DNA from: Mesodorylaimus sp. YZB2_4
Lineage: Eukaryota > Nematoda > Enoplea > Dorylaimida > Dorylaimidae
NCBI GenBank assembly: GCA_030248295.1
Contig: JASANH010000239.1
Location: 186,001 to 250,000, forward strand
Length of the DNA: 64,000 nucleotides
Direction of reading: 5' to 3'
Position numbers and translations under genes: made by a program. Within the stretch, counting starts at the first letter, position 1, and each line of letters starts with the position of its first letter. Of the stretch, positions 11,589 through 23,954 are shown piece by piece. The notes beneath the pieces were generated by a model. That model saw only the letters and a program-made list of their open reading frames with translations. It made no database searches and had not been told where the DNA came from.

Positions 11589-13730
11589 ACAAAGCACAGT
11601 GTGCAGTATACGGGTACTATGGGACCCATCACAAAGCACAGTGTGCAGTATGCGGGTACTATGGGACCCATCACAAAGCACAGTGTGCAGTATGCGGGTA
11701 CTATGGGACCCACCACAAAGCACAGTGTGCAGTATGCGGGTACTATGGGACTTATCACAAAGCACAGTGTGCAGTATGCGGGTACTATGGGACTTATCAC
11801 AAATCACAGTGTGCAGTATGCGGGTACTATGGGACTTATCACAAAGCACAGTGTGCAGTACGCGGGTACTATGGGACTTATCACAAATCACAGTGTGCAG
11901 TATGCGGGTACTATGGGACCCATCACAAAGCACAGTGTGCAGTATGCGGGTACTATGGGACCCATCACAAAGCACAGTGTGCAGTATACGGGTACTATGG
12001 GACCCATCACAAAGCACAGTGTGCGGTATACGGGTACTATGGGACCCATCACAAAGCACAGTGTGCAGTATACGGGTACTATGGGACCCATCACAAAGCA
12101 CAGTGTGCAGTATACGGGTACTATGGGACCCATCACAAAGCACAGTGTGCGGTATACGGGTACTATGGGACCCATCACAAAGCACAGTGTGCAGTATACG
12201 GGTACTATGGGACCCATCACAAAGCACAGTGTGCAGTATACGGGTACTATGGGACCCATCACAAAGCACAGTGTGCAGTATACGGGTACTATGGGACCCA
12301 TCACAAAGCACAGTGTGCAGTATACGGGTACTATGGGACCCATCACAAAGCACAGTGTGCGGTATACGGGTACTATGGGACCCATCACAAAGCACAGTGT
12401 GCGGTATACGGGTACTATGGGACCCATCACAAAGCACAGTGTGCAGTATACGGGTACTATGGGACCCATCACAAAGCACAGTGTGCAGTATACGGGTACT
12501 ATGGGACCCATCACAAAGCACAGTGTGCAGTATACGGGTACTATGGGACCCATCACAAAGCACAGTGTGCAGTATACGGGTACTATGGGACCCATCACAA
12601 AGCACAGTGTGCGGTATACGGGTACTATGGGACCCATCACAAAGCACAGTGTGCAGTATACGGGTACTATGGGACCCATCACAAAGCACAGTGTGCAGTA
12701 TACGGGTACTATGGGACCCATCACAAAGCACAGTGTGCAGTATACGGGTACTATGGGACCCATCACAAAGCACAGTGTGCAGTATACGGGTACTATGGGA
12801 CCCATCACAAAGCACAGTGTGCAGTATACGGGTACTATGGGACCCATCACAAAGCACAGTGTGCAGTATACGGGTACTATGGGACCCATCACAAAGCACA
12901 GTGTGCGGTATACGGGTACTATGGGACCCATCACAAAGCACAGTGTGCGGTATACGGGTACTATGGGACCCATCACAAAGCACAGTGTGCAGTATACGGG
13001 TACTATGGGACCCATCACAAAGCACAGTGTGCAGTATACGGGTACTATGGGACCCATCACAAAGCACAGTGTGCAGTATACGGGTACTATGGGACCCATC
13101 ACAAAGCACAGTGTGCAGTATACGGGTACTATGGGACCCATCACAAAGCACAGTGTGCAGTATACGGGTACTATGGGACCCATCACAAAGCACAGTGTGC
13201 AGTATACGGGTACTATGGGACCCATCACAAAGCACAGTGTGCGGTATACGGGTACTATGGGACCCATCACAAAGCACAGTGTGCAGTATACGGGTACTAT
13301 GGGACCCATCACAAAGCACAGTGTGCAGTATACGGGTACTATGGGACCCATCACAAAGCACAGTGTGCGGTATACGGGTACTATGGGACCCATCACAAAG
13401 CACAGTGTGCAGTATACGGGTACTATGGGACCCATCACAAAGCACAGTGTGCAGTATACGGGTACTATGGGACCCATCACAAAGCACAGTGTGCAGTATA
13501 CGGGTACTATGGGACCCATCACAAAGCACAGTGTGCAGTATACGGGTACTATGGGACCCATCACAAAGCACAGTGTGCAGTACGCGGGTACTATGGGACC
13601 CATCACAAAGCACAGTGTGCAGTATGCGGGTACTATGGGACCCACCACAAAGCAAAGTGTGCAGTACGCGGGTACTATAGGACTTATCACATAGCACAGT
13701 GTGCAGTATGCGGGTATTATGGGACCCATC
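11589..13730. repeat. Satellite array: exactly 51 tandem copies of a 42-bp unit
   Basis: The array is 2142 bases, or 51 x 42, with no net insertion or deletion. The unit starts ACAAAGCACAGTGTGCAGTA and ends ATGGGACCCATC. It contains two perfect 5+1+5 inverted repeats (GCACAGTGTGC and ATGGGACCCAT). Edge copies (units 2-9 and 48-51) carry extra variants (TATGCGG, TACGCGG, ACTTATC, AAATCAC). The centre is nearly uniform, differing only by CAG/CGG at one position. Because 42 is divisible by three and the unit lacks stops in five of six frames, long open frames of up to about 740 codons appear on both strands. They are a by-product. The variants are almost all non-synonymous in the longest + frame, which argues against a protein. 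Confidence 0.95.
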
Positions 13731-14409
13731 ACACAGATTTTTTATCAGTCGCTCCAGCTGACGACGGGCAAGGGACTCGAGCTCCAACTTACTGTGAATG
13801 CAGCACACACCAACAGCACTGGCAGATCTGCCTCAAAATCAATGTGAAGAACACTTCAATTCCTTGGCTAGATCAACTCCGATCAACTCAGCCAGCACAT
13901 TGACCGTCCCAGCTATGCTGAGGTGGCTCAGCTGAGACTGTCGATACTCCAATGATTTCTGGAAAAATAAATTTTTTTGCACTCAATGTATGAACTAAAA
14001 CCATTTTGTCTCTGTAATCGAGGTAGATACCGGTTTGTGAAGTCCAATCAGACTTTTATAGATTTTAATGCTGCTTTATAGTCACAGGATTTTTCTGGAA
14101 GAAACATAAAAATCCTCCAAACGATTCTGAAGTGCGCAAGACACGCAATATCAGCTGTGTGCACTGACTATTGTGACTTTATCACCGCATACGCACCTTT
14201 TACAGCCCCACGAAAATACCAAAAAACTTTTACCCAATTTGAGATAATACAGTCATACCAAACACTCCAACACCTACGAAAAGATGTCTGACCTAAAAAA
14301 TTTTTTTAATCCATGTTTTAAAGCAGCAAGTGTACCTTATTGAAAATCGAAAATCGAAAATCGAGAACCGATAATCGATACTCCATAATCGATAATCGAT
14401 TATCAGTGA
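13731..14409. other. Between the satellite and the MPP8 3' end
   Basis: No exon supported; it presumably includes the MPP8 3' UTR. At 14341-14403 there is a short low-complexity run of AAAATCG repeats passing into repeated ATAATCGAT-like palindromes. Confidence 0.5.
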
Positions 14410-17400
14410 TCATGGATAGAAAGGATGTGGCGGATGTCTAGGATGATCTTTGCTTGCAGGTTCAGGGGGTGTGGGTGGTCTGAATCGTCTCTGTCCATCA
14501 CGATCGTTCGACCAAGCACCGCCAGGACTCGATGAATTGGACCAGCTGGTAGTAACTGATCGATTTCCCTCAGTTCCACTTGGACTTAGCTGTGAACTGG
14601 AACTCGACACGCTGAAAGTGTCGACCATCCAATCATCACTGTGCTGATTATACCGACGCTGCGATGAATTGATGATCATTGAATTGCGATCTTCATAATC
14701 TGGTGTGGGTGAGCGAGGACGCCATTTTGGTGGATGATCTCGAGTAGGTTTCAATATCGATTTTTTCGGTTGCAAGACACCAATTGATGTTGGATAGCTC
14801 GGTTGGAAATGGACCAGTCGTAGATTCTGTAGGTAAGAAAATTTTTGTGGCAGGTATTCTAAGCAGCACGGGCAAGAATTCTATGAGTTCTATTGAAAAA
14901 GTCGCAATTTTTAACAGATTCGTGTAATTCAGTAAATGGCGGGAAATTTGAAATTTACAACATCTTTACGCAATTTCATAAATGGCGGAAAATTTAAATT
15001 CAATTTTATTCTCAATCAAGCTAATAGAACCTGAACAAGCTTAATCGATAGAGCCAATTCTGATGTCTCTGCTGCAGCTTCATCCACCCCAGCCATGGAG
15101 GATATAGAACGATTAAGAGAGGGTTTCTGAGAGACTCGACCCATAAAAAATATACTTGGCCAGTCGACTTTCTGGCCCCCCCCCCCCCATTTTTAAGTGC
15201 TCTATCAAAAGCACTCACAAAACTGATTGTCTTTGCAAAAGTGAAATTTGAAAAAATGCCCATATATGGAACTATGGCACATTATGCGGGAAAACTGGTC
15301 ACTTTTGGTAAAAAAAATCATAGCTTGCTTAATTTTTAACCTAGAACAATTTTAAAAAAAAAGGAATGATAGCTACATACATTCTAAAAAACCCGAATCT
15401 TTTTTTAAAATTAGCCTAGCTTTAACCGTTCATGAGATATTTTTTTAAAAGCAGACGGTGATCAGGTGCATAATCGATTATCTGTGAATTATAAAAACCA
15501 AGTGTCCCCGTTTTTTTCCTTTAAACAGTAGCCTAGGGTCGGTACATCATGAAACAACCCGAATTTCCACACTACGGACCACAGTTATTGTGCACATAGC
15601 CGATAACTGCGCCCTGTTTCGCCAATTTTAGCGAGTCATGATCGATAATCCTGGCTGTTAATCATTCGCGCAGATCAGTAATAGCCTATCTTGTAGCCCT
15701 TGAAAAAAGCATTAAAATAGTTTTTTTCTAGTTAGAAGTCGTTGATTTTCGCCTGAGATATTGAGAAAAACTCAAATTCGGAAGGATAGCCTGCAGTACG
15801 CACCTTTTGAATTTCCCGCCCGTGTGCCGCTTATGACACAAGAGGGGCTTTGGCTGCTTTCTCCGGGAGTCGCAAGTAAATTTCAAAACTTTTCTTATTT
15901 TTCATGAAAGGCAGATGCTCAAGCACAGAATTAGACTGACACGTGATGAAATAGTGAAAAACTCATGAATCAACTGGCGATTCCCGGCGTAAGCAGCCAA
16001 AGACACTATTATGTCATAGGCGGCACGCGGGCGGGAAATTCAAAAGGTGCGTATTGAAGGCACTCCTCCCGAATTTGAGTTTTCTTTAATATCTCGGGCA
16101 AAAATCAATGAATTCTAACGCGGAAAAAAACCATGTAGAAGCTTTTTTCGAGAGCTAAAAGAAAGGCTATGACTGATTAGCGCGAGTAATCAGTCATAGC
16201 TGTGTCGGTAATTTCTGTGTTTTCAGAATGTTTTATGCCCAAAAGTAAGCAAGTTATGATTTTTTGACCAGGAGTGACTACTTTTCACCATTAAAGTGCT
16301 ATATTTCCATATTCAGGCAGATTGGGAAAATTTCACTTCGGCCAAGACAATCTGTTTTGTGAGTTTTGTGAGAGCAAATAAAAAAGGGGGTCAAAAAAGT
16401 CGACTGGCCAGCCCCGGGTTGAGTCTCTCAGAAACCCTCTCTTGATTGTGCAAAATTTGGAAAAGCTGACCGTTCTAGACACGTGCATTTCTCGTTGATT
16501 TTGCCACCAAAAATGATTGGTTCGCCACATAACTCTCATACATTACCGCCATCATAAAAAATAAGACCACTCTACACCAATTAGCAGGAATTTCAAATTT
16601 CGCGCCATTTTTGCATTTTAAAAATTTTAGCATTATCTTGTGATAATTAAAGTATAATTAGAAAAACTCTGACCTACTCAAAACTTTTTTGGCCCTCCAC
16701 CAGTACTTTTTTAATGCCCAGGTAAAATATCAAAAAAATGGTATGTGTACTCAAATACTTTACGCATTTTTCAAGTTCAAATTTCGCGCTAATTTTGAAA
16801 AAAGCGCAAGGACAGCTGAAAATTATCCAACTGACATTTGGAAAATCTCAATTTTTCATCTTATGATTTGTGCTGGTGATAAGATTACAAAAATGAGACA
16901 GATTTCCTACTGTAGCTGACAGACGACCATATCGGGCAAGCAGGAACTTTGAAAAGTTCGATTTTTCAAAGAAGATGCATCCATTGTGTACGTTAGAATA
17001 ATCTGAGAGCTCTCCATTTTTCCAGCCGGTCTACTCTTCCAGAAAGCTCCATCTAAAATTCAAAAAAAATTTCTTACCCCAGTGTAAGCCGTATTAGCCA
17101 TGGTGATAAAAATTTTTTCCTCCCACAAGATGGTGAACCCAACGAGTCCCCACTCTAGCAGCTTTCCTGCTTCCCTTCGACCATCTTTCTTCGAGCAAAG
17201 TGTGCAAATAAGAATTCTCCAAAACCAGTTTTTCTCAAAGTCGTTCAACTTCGATGTGTACTTTAGAAACTTTGTGCAAGAAACCAAGGTTTCTTGGCAA
17301 ACAATAGAAAAATCTTTTACTCGAAACTAGTTTCGTTCTCTCGTAGATCTCAATTTGCCAGAAATGAAATAAATCGGTTCTCTTTCTGAACACGTTCATA

Positions 17401-20400
17401 AAAAATATCCAACAAATTTTTTGCGATAATTGCAAAAAAAAGATTATAGTATGATCTTCCAAGATGCAAGTTCATAAAATTAGAAAAACTGTAGTTCAGA
17501 GAAAAGTTGTCAGAAAATGACGAGATCTAACAGCTTACAGTGCTTTGAAAACATCATATATTGTCTTACTGTATTTCACTTTTTAAGTCAAGTCCTTTAG
17601 AAAAATCACTTTTTGGCTTACTTGAAATTTTTTTTGCTTTTGTGGTAAGTAAATGTCCAAAGAAGAAAAAAGTGGGGGTTAAATAAGGCAGTCAAAGAAT
17701 TTTTTAAACTTGCTATTCAACTAACAAGGGAAAATCGCCAACCGTTAAGTCGAATTTTGGAAAACTGAAAATTGTAACATGTTCCTGGGTGCAAAAGAAA
17801 GCTTTGTGCAAAATATTAGAGGCGTCTGGCCAACTGGTAAGTTGTAGTCAGCCCGTAAAATACAGTGAAATTTTCAAATTCTGCTGTCAAATTCGAGTGT
17901 TGTAAGCTTAAACTCGAAACCCCGAACCGAAAAACCTAGTTCAAAAAGACTCTGCGTGTTTTTCTCATCACTCAGCTATGTTACCACACAAAAATTCTGG
18001 ACTTTAGACGCTGACCACTGCTGACCAGTTGGCCAGACGCCTCTTATATTTTGCACCCAGGAACATGTCACAATTTTTGGTTCCTCAAAGTTCGACTTAA
18101 CGGTTGGCGATGTTCCATTGTGAGACAACTCAAGGGTCGACCAAAACCTTGCCAAGTGAAACTTTTGACCCCATTTTCTGTGCTTAGCTGCATGTATCCC
18201 ATGAGTGTATGGTAATGCAGGAGTCAAAAATGTTTTTCAGCTCTCTATAAAAATACGCATGAAAACGTATTGCTTTGGCGATTATCGGCCATATCCCCCA
18301 AGCCTTGGCCCTGGAATGATTGGAATATATCGGAACGGCCACAAGATAATAAGCTATCGAATGCTTTCAGAATTCTTCGTAGGGGCCGTACAAATACGAC
18401 GTCGCACGCCAGAGGGGGGGGGGGGGGGTCAGGCCAAATACGACGTCGTTTGTGCACTGGATATTCCAAGGTCACACTGCCGCCTGTACAGACTGCAAGC
18501 TGCTGCTGCTGATAGCAAGGCCAACCCAGGTCCTGCAAATGGTCCCAAGCCTACTCAAGCCTTGGGTTTCTATGTTGTATTGTGTGTTATCCATGATTAT
18601 CGGATTATCGCCACTCCAAAACGCGCCAGAATGGAACACTTCGCACCTACAAGTGATCTGTGATTTGGTGTCGTTCATGCTGGGTGTGCGTCTTCCTCTG
18701 TCGACCTGAATGGTCTGTTCGTCTCTTTTCTCTGGGTTACTGTAAACACCTCACTCGAAGCGTTGTCGTCTCTTTGTCTCTACATCTCGCGATAGATGTG
18801 GTAGCGTTCGTTCAGGGTCGCCCCTCCCTAACCTAATCCGGATAAAAAAGTGGTCGGGATTGAATGTTGTAGAGATGTGTGAAGAAGGGGAAGGGGAGAG
18901 GAAGGGATAAGGAAGGAAATGTTCCAGAAGGGTAAGCTAGAGAAACTTTAGCGGATGTTTGAACTGGTAAAGAGGAAGGAAGGGATTTGCTTGGTGAATG
19001 GTGAATAATTCGATGCTTTTTTGCTTGCATTTTTGTTGAATGCAATGATAAATACTGTACCGCACAAAAAATTTTGGGCTCTACATTTGCTGTCTACTTA
19101 GGGCGGGTTGTAGGTCACCTACAGCGAATTAAAAGAGAAAAAACCACTCTTAAAATCCCGATCTCGAAAAGTGATCCCGAACGAACGCTAAGATGTGCAC
19201 ACCAAGTCTGCGATATGTCGCAGTGCTCTTGATGGCAGTGAGAGTCTTGATGCACACAGGTCGGATAATTTGGAAGCCAGATCGAGAATCTGATACAAAA
19301 AATTTTGATTTTCCTTCTCATTCGTACAAAAGTCAAATCAAAAAGAGAGAAGATGCAGGCTTCAAAAATTCGAATCCTTGTAGTGCTTTAGCACAGTTAA
19401 CAAAAAATGGGTGGCTCTTACGCTGAACCTCAGCCTTACCTAGTAAAGTTCTTGTGGCAACTTTACAAATAAATTATCTATCAGAAATAAGAGACCGCGA
19501 GAATTTCAAATCAGCAAAAAATTTTCCAATTTCCTGATAGTTCGTCAGGATGTTGCAGTTTTTTCCAGATGTCACTGTTTTTTAAACCAGGGTTTCTCAC
19601 TGCTTACATATTTTTACTTTAACTCAATAAAGGCACAAAATCCATTTCTAAGCCAAGGCACATATCATAGTTGCTACCTCCCACAAATCAAAGCTACTGC
19701 AGGCATCTCGCTCATAAACCACAATGTACACCACATGCATGTTCACTACACCATTCCAGATTCCAGTCCTTCCTCCACGTTCCTCGCTTTTTAGTCAGCA
19801 CTTTCACGATTTTGAACCATTATTTTTTTGTAATAATACCCTCCGACGACCACAACTTCCTAAAACCAAAACCTGAAAGTAAAATTTCCCTGACCACTTT
19901 ATTCTTAAATCTTACCTCTGGCGCGATTTTTCGCGTCAACTTAATTTTAAGCAAATTTTTTCCAAATTTTGCATCCCTTATAGCCGCTTGATGACCGCCA
20001 TGCTAAAAAATTTCAAAAAATACTTCTCCTCGAGCGCAGTAAAACACAGAAAATCAATTATGAACGAAGTCCAGACGCTAAAAGTGGCAGAATTAGCGCA
20101 CACGGCAATTTTCGCTCTACAGTACTTTTAAATTGACTTTTCAGAGAAAAGCCCCCGAAATTATGCAACCACCTACAAGCCATAACTCACTGGTTTTCTA
20201 GACCACAAAAGCGAAGCAGGAAAAAAGAATCAGGAGAGATCTACTGAACACAAATTTTCAGCCCCTTTTCGATAAGACTTACCCAAGCACCAACATTCAA
20301 TTTTTTCCCATTAAGCATCACTTCGCTGACAAATCCCGAGTCATCCTTATGGGCAAATTCCGCAAACTTCTCACGATTCAACACTCCAATTCGCATGCAC

Positions 20401-23400
20401 ACAATTGCAGCGCAACCTGAAATTTTTGAAAACTAAATTTTTCTTACCAAGATGTAAATAAACTACTAAAGTCAAAACTTTGAATTCCCGCGCTCGCACA
20501 CATCAAAACTACATGTGCGCGTTTTGGATTTTGAAAAATGTCGAAAATTCAGAATTTTTCAGATTTCTTTTCTTACCTTCCACTTCTTCCAAAATGTTGA
20601 ATGGAATATGCAAATAATAATTTTCCGCCTGCGTAAACCAACGCAAATCCAAACATGAATTTTTCAACTCGGCGAATCCATGAAAAACCCGTTTTGTCCA
20701 TTCGAAAAAATCTTTTACCGTTCTGCGAAATAAAACAATAAGGATTTAAAAAATCCAACACAACAATATTATACCTTTCTAAAATCGTTTTCACCAAAAT
20801 CTGCATAGTTTCCAATTCTTTCGATTCCGGATCTTTCTTTAACTCTTCTTCGATAATGTCATAAATTGTATGCTCGCTAGTATTTTTCAAAGTTAAACAA
20901 GCGCCGCGAGAAATCAACAATTTCACAACGGCAAGATTTTTTCGTTTCACAGCCTAAAAAAGAGGGAAAAAAGTTTCAATTATTATCTAGTCCATTATCC
21001 AGTCAGCTTCTCCTATTTTTATTTCCAAGTGAACGTTTTGCTTGGCGCTGATTCTGATCCCAACTTTTACCAGAAAATCTGTGCGTGAGAAATATGAAAA
21101 AATTTTGAATAGAGTATAGATTTGAAAATTTGCTACTCACCCCACTCGTTTTTCATTTTTTTTGTGAATTCTTACTTTTTGTAAGCAAATTTTTCAAAAA
21201 AATTTGAAAATTGGAATTGAAAAGCAACTTACAGCAAACAAAGCCGTTTCGTTATTCCATCTTTCCGCAACGTCTAAAAGTGGCGAGAATTTCAATAAAG
21301 TATCAACACAGCATTCTGAACCCTAAAAAAACAGATTACAGAATAATTCTCGATTGAAACAAAGATTATCCAACTTACGTTTTTACAAAGTAGGATTAAA
21401 GCAGTTTCACCCCGTAAATTTTTCAAATTCAAATCAACATCATTTTTGACAAGATGCTCAATAATTTGGCAAAAATCCTTGCGTTCGTTGTCCTGATTTT
21501 TCGAAGCATACATCAATAAAGTATATCCTGAAAGAAACCTTTTTTTGAAAGATCCATTTTTATCCCTAATGTTTAGCGCGAGACCGACGGGAGAAAAAAA
21601 GCAGAATAAAGTAAAGATTTGGAAACTTCTTATTTAGTCTTTAGCATGTGTGAAACTTTGCGACTTGAACTATTAAGACACGCTTTTTGAAAAAAATCGA
21701 GCTAGGGACGACTAAGCCTTTAATTTTTGACCTCCTTTTTTATTTGTGCATCAGATGCACCCATGAGTTATGATAGTGACGCAACAGTGCTTTTTTGTGC
21801 AAACTCGATTTTCACGAGATTATTCCCAAAACAACGTTTTTTTGAAAGAGCTTGGGCGATATCGGTCATAACTCACTGACCTTTCGGTCTTTCTCGATCA
21901 ACGACTCACCAGCGTATTTGCTAATTAATGAGCAGTCGAATGCTTGTCGCAATAAGTTTTTATCTTTCGCCTATCTTGGTCAAAACCAGATGTATGGGGC
22001 GTACTTAGGGCTGGTCAAACCCCGTCATCCAGTTGGCATAAACGAACAATTGGTATAAAAAAAGTCATTTTAAGGGAGACCTCCCACTTTGGCATCCAAC
22101 ATCTCGAGACAGGTAGAAGGTAGAAACTTATCGCGACAAGCATTCGATTCCTTATTCATTTGCGAACACGCTGATGTGTCGTTGATCGAGAAAAAGTGAA
22201 AGGTCGGTGAGTTATGGCCAATATCGCCGAAGCACCTTGAAAATTCCGTTTCTTTCATAATTCGGTGAAAATCGTGTGTGCCCAAAAGCATTGTTACATC
22301 ACTATTATCACTCACGGGCGCGTCTAATGCACACATAAAAAAGATGGGTAAAAAAATTGAAGCTTGCCAATCTTATGTTTCCCATAAGTGGAACCTTACA
22401 GATAGCCTGTTTCGAAAAAGAGAAAATACATACCAGTTGGACTTAGTTGAGAAACGGCACATTCATAAGGACCGTATTGATTGATCAAATCGACTACTTT
22501 TTTGATGTCGCCAGCGCGAACTGCATTGTACAACTGTCGATCTGGAAAATCTAAAAAAGGAAATAACAGATTACCCAAAAAAATTAAGGGGACTAGAGGG
22601 TCTGCTGTGCCAGATGGAAAGAAATGAGGCTTTAGGTGGGTCAGACTGGAAGATCTGAATTAATTTTTTCCATCCTCTGAGATCCACCAACAATTTCGAG
22701 ATTCGGATAAAACAAGAAATCAAAAAATTTACCTTCTTGAGAATTCGGAAGAGTTATGGCATTATAAATTTGAATATTCTCATCGGAAGAAATTGACAGA
22801 TTTGAAGGGCAATCGCAAAAAATGACGGGTTCATCATGTTCCTCATTTTCAGATTCCTCCATCGAATCCGATCTTTCTTCGACATCGCTTTCACTCTCCG
22901 AACTTGAGCCACGGCCATCGTCATCTTCTTCTTCTTCTTCGATCGAACGAATCGATGGAGTAGATGAGATCGATTCGGTCGAAATCGTGTGAATTTCTTC
23001 AAGATCTGCATTTTCCTCGGAGATAAAACGAGGAGTTGGAAATAATAATTCGGGCGATGGCGATTCGCTTGAGAAATCGTTCGAATCAGCCACAGTCGAT
23101 ATATTAGTTGAGAGTGATTTTTTTTTCATAGCTGATTTTTCTTTAGCCGATAAAACGCTAGCAATCGAGTTCTCGATTTTAGAACTACTTGTGTCAGAAT
23201 TTTTGGCTTTTCTTTTTCTGATTGAGGATCTTTTAATTTTTTCTTCATCTTCATCTTCCGAATTTGATGTTGCAGTCGCTGGTTTTTTGTTCGAAGAATA
23301 CTTTTTCGATGACTGACTAATTTCTTCTTCACGCAATTGTTCGTAAAATGAATTGCCAGCTGATTTATTGACTGAAATTCGTGTTTGTTTTTTATTTTTG

Positions 23401-23854
23401 TTTTGTTCCGCCTTAAAAAAAATTAAAAACTAAAAGAAATACCGCAAAACTGAAAACAGGGTCTTTTACCTTTTTCGGCAGAAAATCTAGACTTTTAAGG
23501 TACGGGGTTAAAAAAATCAGGCAGAATGCTCCCGTGGAAACCGTAGGTTAAGGAATATACTGCACCTTATTTTTCAGAAATGTTTGCACCATGCCCCAAC
23601 ACGCGATGAGATTTTCTTTTGGTTCCCACGTATCATCGTCCGGACCGTATCCTTTCCAGCGAACGCGATACATCCGTTTACCCTAAATATAAACCAGAAA
23701 AATACTGCAAGGAAAATTGATTTTGCATAGGCCAACCTACACCTAGCGTTCTCATTCCAACGATCTCTTCGACCTCGTAGATGCCTTCCGCCTCGTTCAC
23801 CACGACAGGCGCTTCGATTTCTTGTACTTCATTATCCAGTTCTATTCTCGACAT
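14410..23854 (-). CDS. MPHOSPH8: MPP8 (M-phase phosphoprotein 8) orthologue, H3K9me reader, 10 exons, 713 aa
   Basis: Exons on -: 23854-23741, 23682-23566, 23411-22733, 22550-22434, 21527-21379, 21322-21233, 20953-20775, 20722-20577, 20416-20283, 14826-14410. A chromodomain (about 25-77) matches the MPP8 chromodomain closely. Its methyl-lysine cage aromatics are present (Tyr26, Trp47, Tyr50), followed by the DDDTWEP signature. Residues 80-300 are a Ser/Glu/Lys-rich disordered linker with long acidic runs. About four ankyrin repeats span 305-470. A C-terminal domain starts TVKDFFEW (483-490) and aligns along its length with the part of human MPP8 that engages TASOR in HUSH. The last exon lies 5.5 kb away but joins in phase 0 and continues the alignment briefly (LRLVHFQP). 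It then runs into Pro/Ser-rich sequence not in human MPP8. The last exon is therefore the least certain (about 0.65), and a missed exon is possible. Expected role: nuclear reader of H3K9 methylation in transposon silencing. Confidence 0.88.
15117..16441. mobile_element. 1.3-kb foldback element with TTAA-type target site (family A, copy 1)
   Basis: It lies in the last MPP8 intron. The termini are inverted: GAGAGGGTTTCTGAGAGA at the left and its complement at the right, one mismatch over about 23 bases. The flanks are TTAA (15113-15116) and TTGA (16442-16445), a decayed TTAA duplication. Complementarity continues inward with interruptions through most of the element, giving a long hairpin with an outer GGCCAGTCGAC box and an inner GTTGATTTT...GAGATATTGAG box. 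No transposase frame is present. The TTAA target suggests mobilisation by a piggyBac-type transposase. Confidence 0.8.
17725..18120. mobile_element. Foldback MITE of about 396 bp (family B)
   Basis: It lies in the last MPP8 intron. The arms (17725-17850 and 18003-18120) are about 85-90% complementary. They include a CGCCAACCGTTAAGTCGAA box near the ends and GAGGCGTCTGGCCAACTGG further in. A related segment lies at 48661-48775, where CAAGGGAACATCGCTAACCG opens a similar sequence. There is no coding capacity. Confidence 0.75.
21746..22336. mobile_element. Foldback MITE of about 590 bp inside an MPP8 intron (family C)
   Basis: It occupies the intron between the exons ending at 22434 and starting at 21527. 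The arms are about 260 bases each, with GTGCATCAGATGCACCC at the left pairing with GCGTCTAATGCACAC at the right. Inner boxes such as GATATCGGTCATAACTCACT recur inverted as AGTTATGGCCAATATCGCC. The arms give look-alike reading frames on opposite strands, which are not genes. Confidence 0.75.
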
Positions 23855-23954
23855 TTTTTGCTTGTAAAAACTACAAACAACACAGCTGCTTCCCTCAAGA
23901 AAAAAGCAAAGAACCTCAGCCGCTTAAAGGCAAACCTTCTCGCGCAATTCTGCT

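Noticed and set aside
11589-13730. CRISPR-like array
   Set aside because: Units are contiguous with no unique spacers, and the surrounding genes are eukaryotic.
11493-13808. Long repetitive proteins of 600-740 aa on both strands
   Set aside because: They arise from a 42-bp tandem repeat without stops; variant sites are amino-acid changing and the frames exist on both strands, so I do not call a gene.
17060-17330. Possible additional MPP8 exon
   Set aside because: Both strands are open here but neither translation matches the MPP8 C-terminal domain, and the splice phases were not convincing.
21852-22336. Two similar small proteins on opposite strands
   Set aside because: They are the two arms of a foldback MITE in an MPP8 intron.
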